DNA of 22,931 nt from CAJJDF01 sp965655625 (lineage in GTDB: Bacteria; Bacteroidota; Bacteroidia; Flavobacteriales_D; CAJJDF01), in NCBI GenBank assembly GCA_965655625.1, contig CBFHHA010000039.1:1-22931 (forward strand). Reading direction: 5' to 3'. Position numbers and translations under genes: made by a program. Positions 22,891-22,931 of this stretch are shown piece after piece (the stretch's first letter is position 1; each line of letters starts with the position of its first letter). The notes below the pieces were generated by a model, which saw only the letters and a list, made by a program, of their open reading frames with translations, ran no database searches and had not been told where the DNA came from.

Positions 22891-22931
22891 TGAAGATTTT
22901 TCTTACGCTTTCGGTTTTATTGTTCACTTCG
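22890..22931 (+). CDS. Start of an exported protein (3' truncated by window end)
   Basis: Fourteen codons run to the window edge: MKIFLTLSVLLFTS, a signal-peptide-like sequence (basic residue, then a hydrophobic core). The ATG directly abuts the site B palindrome, and the promoter TATATTTG lies 19 bp upstream. The gene is divergent from a Fur-type regulator, so an outer-membrane receptor, metal-binding periplasmic protein or similar metal-uptake component is a reasonable guess, but nothing of the mature protein is visible. Confidence 0.55.
   Translation, partial: MKIFLTLSVLLFTS

Overview
The window is 22.9 kb of AT-rich, densely coded chromosome from a Bacteroidota bacterium, most likely an aerobic member of the Flavobacteriales. 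The signs are -7 promoter elements of the TAnnTTTG type, the scarcity of Shine-Dalgarno sequences, a bacterial kynurenine pathway (kmo, kynU), a Bacteroidota-style CcmC with an extra periplasmic domain, a Cys-type CcmE, and lipoproteins typical of the phylum. I saw no phage, transposase, CRISPR, tRNA or rRNA. The species assignment is inference from gene content only.

Layout. (a) 1-2417: a DNA-repair flavoured group. It holds the 3' part of a RecB/AddA-type helicase-nuclease, an ElaA-type acetyltransferase, and a convergent SRAP (YedK/HMCES) abasic-site protein. (b) 2418-2885: a gene-free stretch with a long imperfect hairpin and a decayed palindromic repeat. (c) 2886-9993, all on the minus strand and transcribed from right to left: trxB, aroC with a GT4 glycosyltransferase overlapping it by 4 bp, kynU, a small unknown protein, a small lipoprotein, and kmo. 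KMO and KynU convert kynurenine to 3-hydroxyanthranilate, the middle of the tryptophan-to-NAD route. Two nearly identical structured repeats sit directly 3' of kynU and of trxB. (d) 10034-13575: a DAO-type FAD oxidoreductase converging on sppA across a terminator hairpin, then folK divergent from sppA. (e) 13580-18243: a deoxynucleoside kinase, a large OmpA/TPR lipoprotein with its own promoter and a very good terminator, and a two-gene GT2 glycosyltransferase operon, the second enzyme being a multi-span cellulose-synthase-like protein.

(f) 18293-22403 is the most interesting region. A minus-strand gene encodes an exported, single-span membrane protein whose cytoplasmic tail looks like a MarR-type winged helix. 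It is divergent from a cytochrome c maturation operon ccmB-ccmC-ccmD-ccmE. The shared 451-bp intergenic region carries four copies of TGTTTCA. One lies inside a 17-bp palindrome that covers a well-formed -7 promoter element, and another inside a 12-bp palindrome that contains the ccmB start codon. I infer that the membrane protein may be a membrane-tethered one-component regulator of haem/cytochrome c assembly; this is untested. ccmA, ccmF, ccmG and ccmH are not in the window.

(g) 22414-22931: a Fur-superfamily repressor converging on ccmE. Divergent from it is the first 14 codons of an exported protein. Between them are a 10-7-10 perfect inverted repeat and a second, weaker dyad overlapping the promoter, a likely metalloregulator operator.
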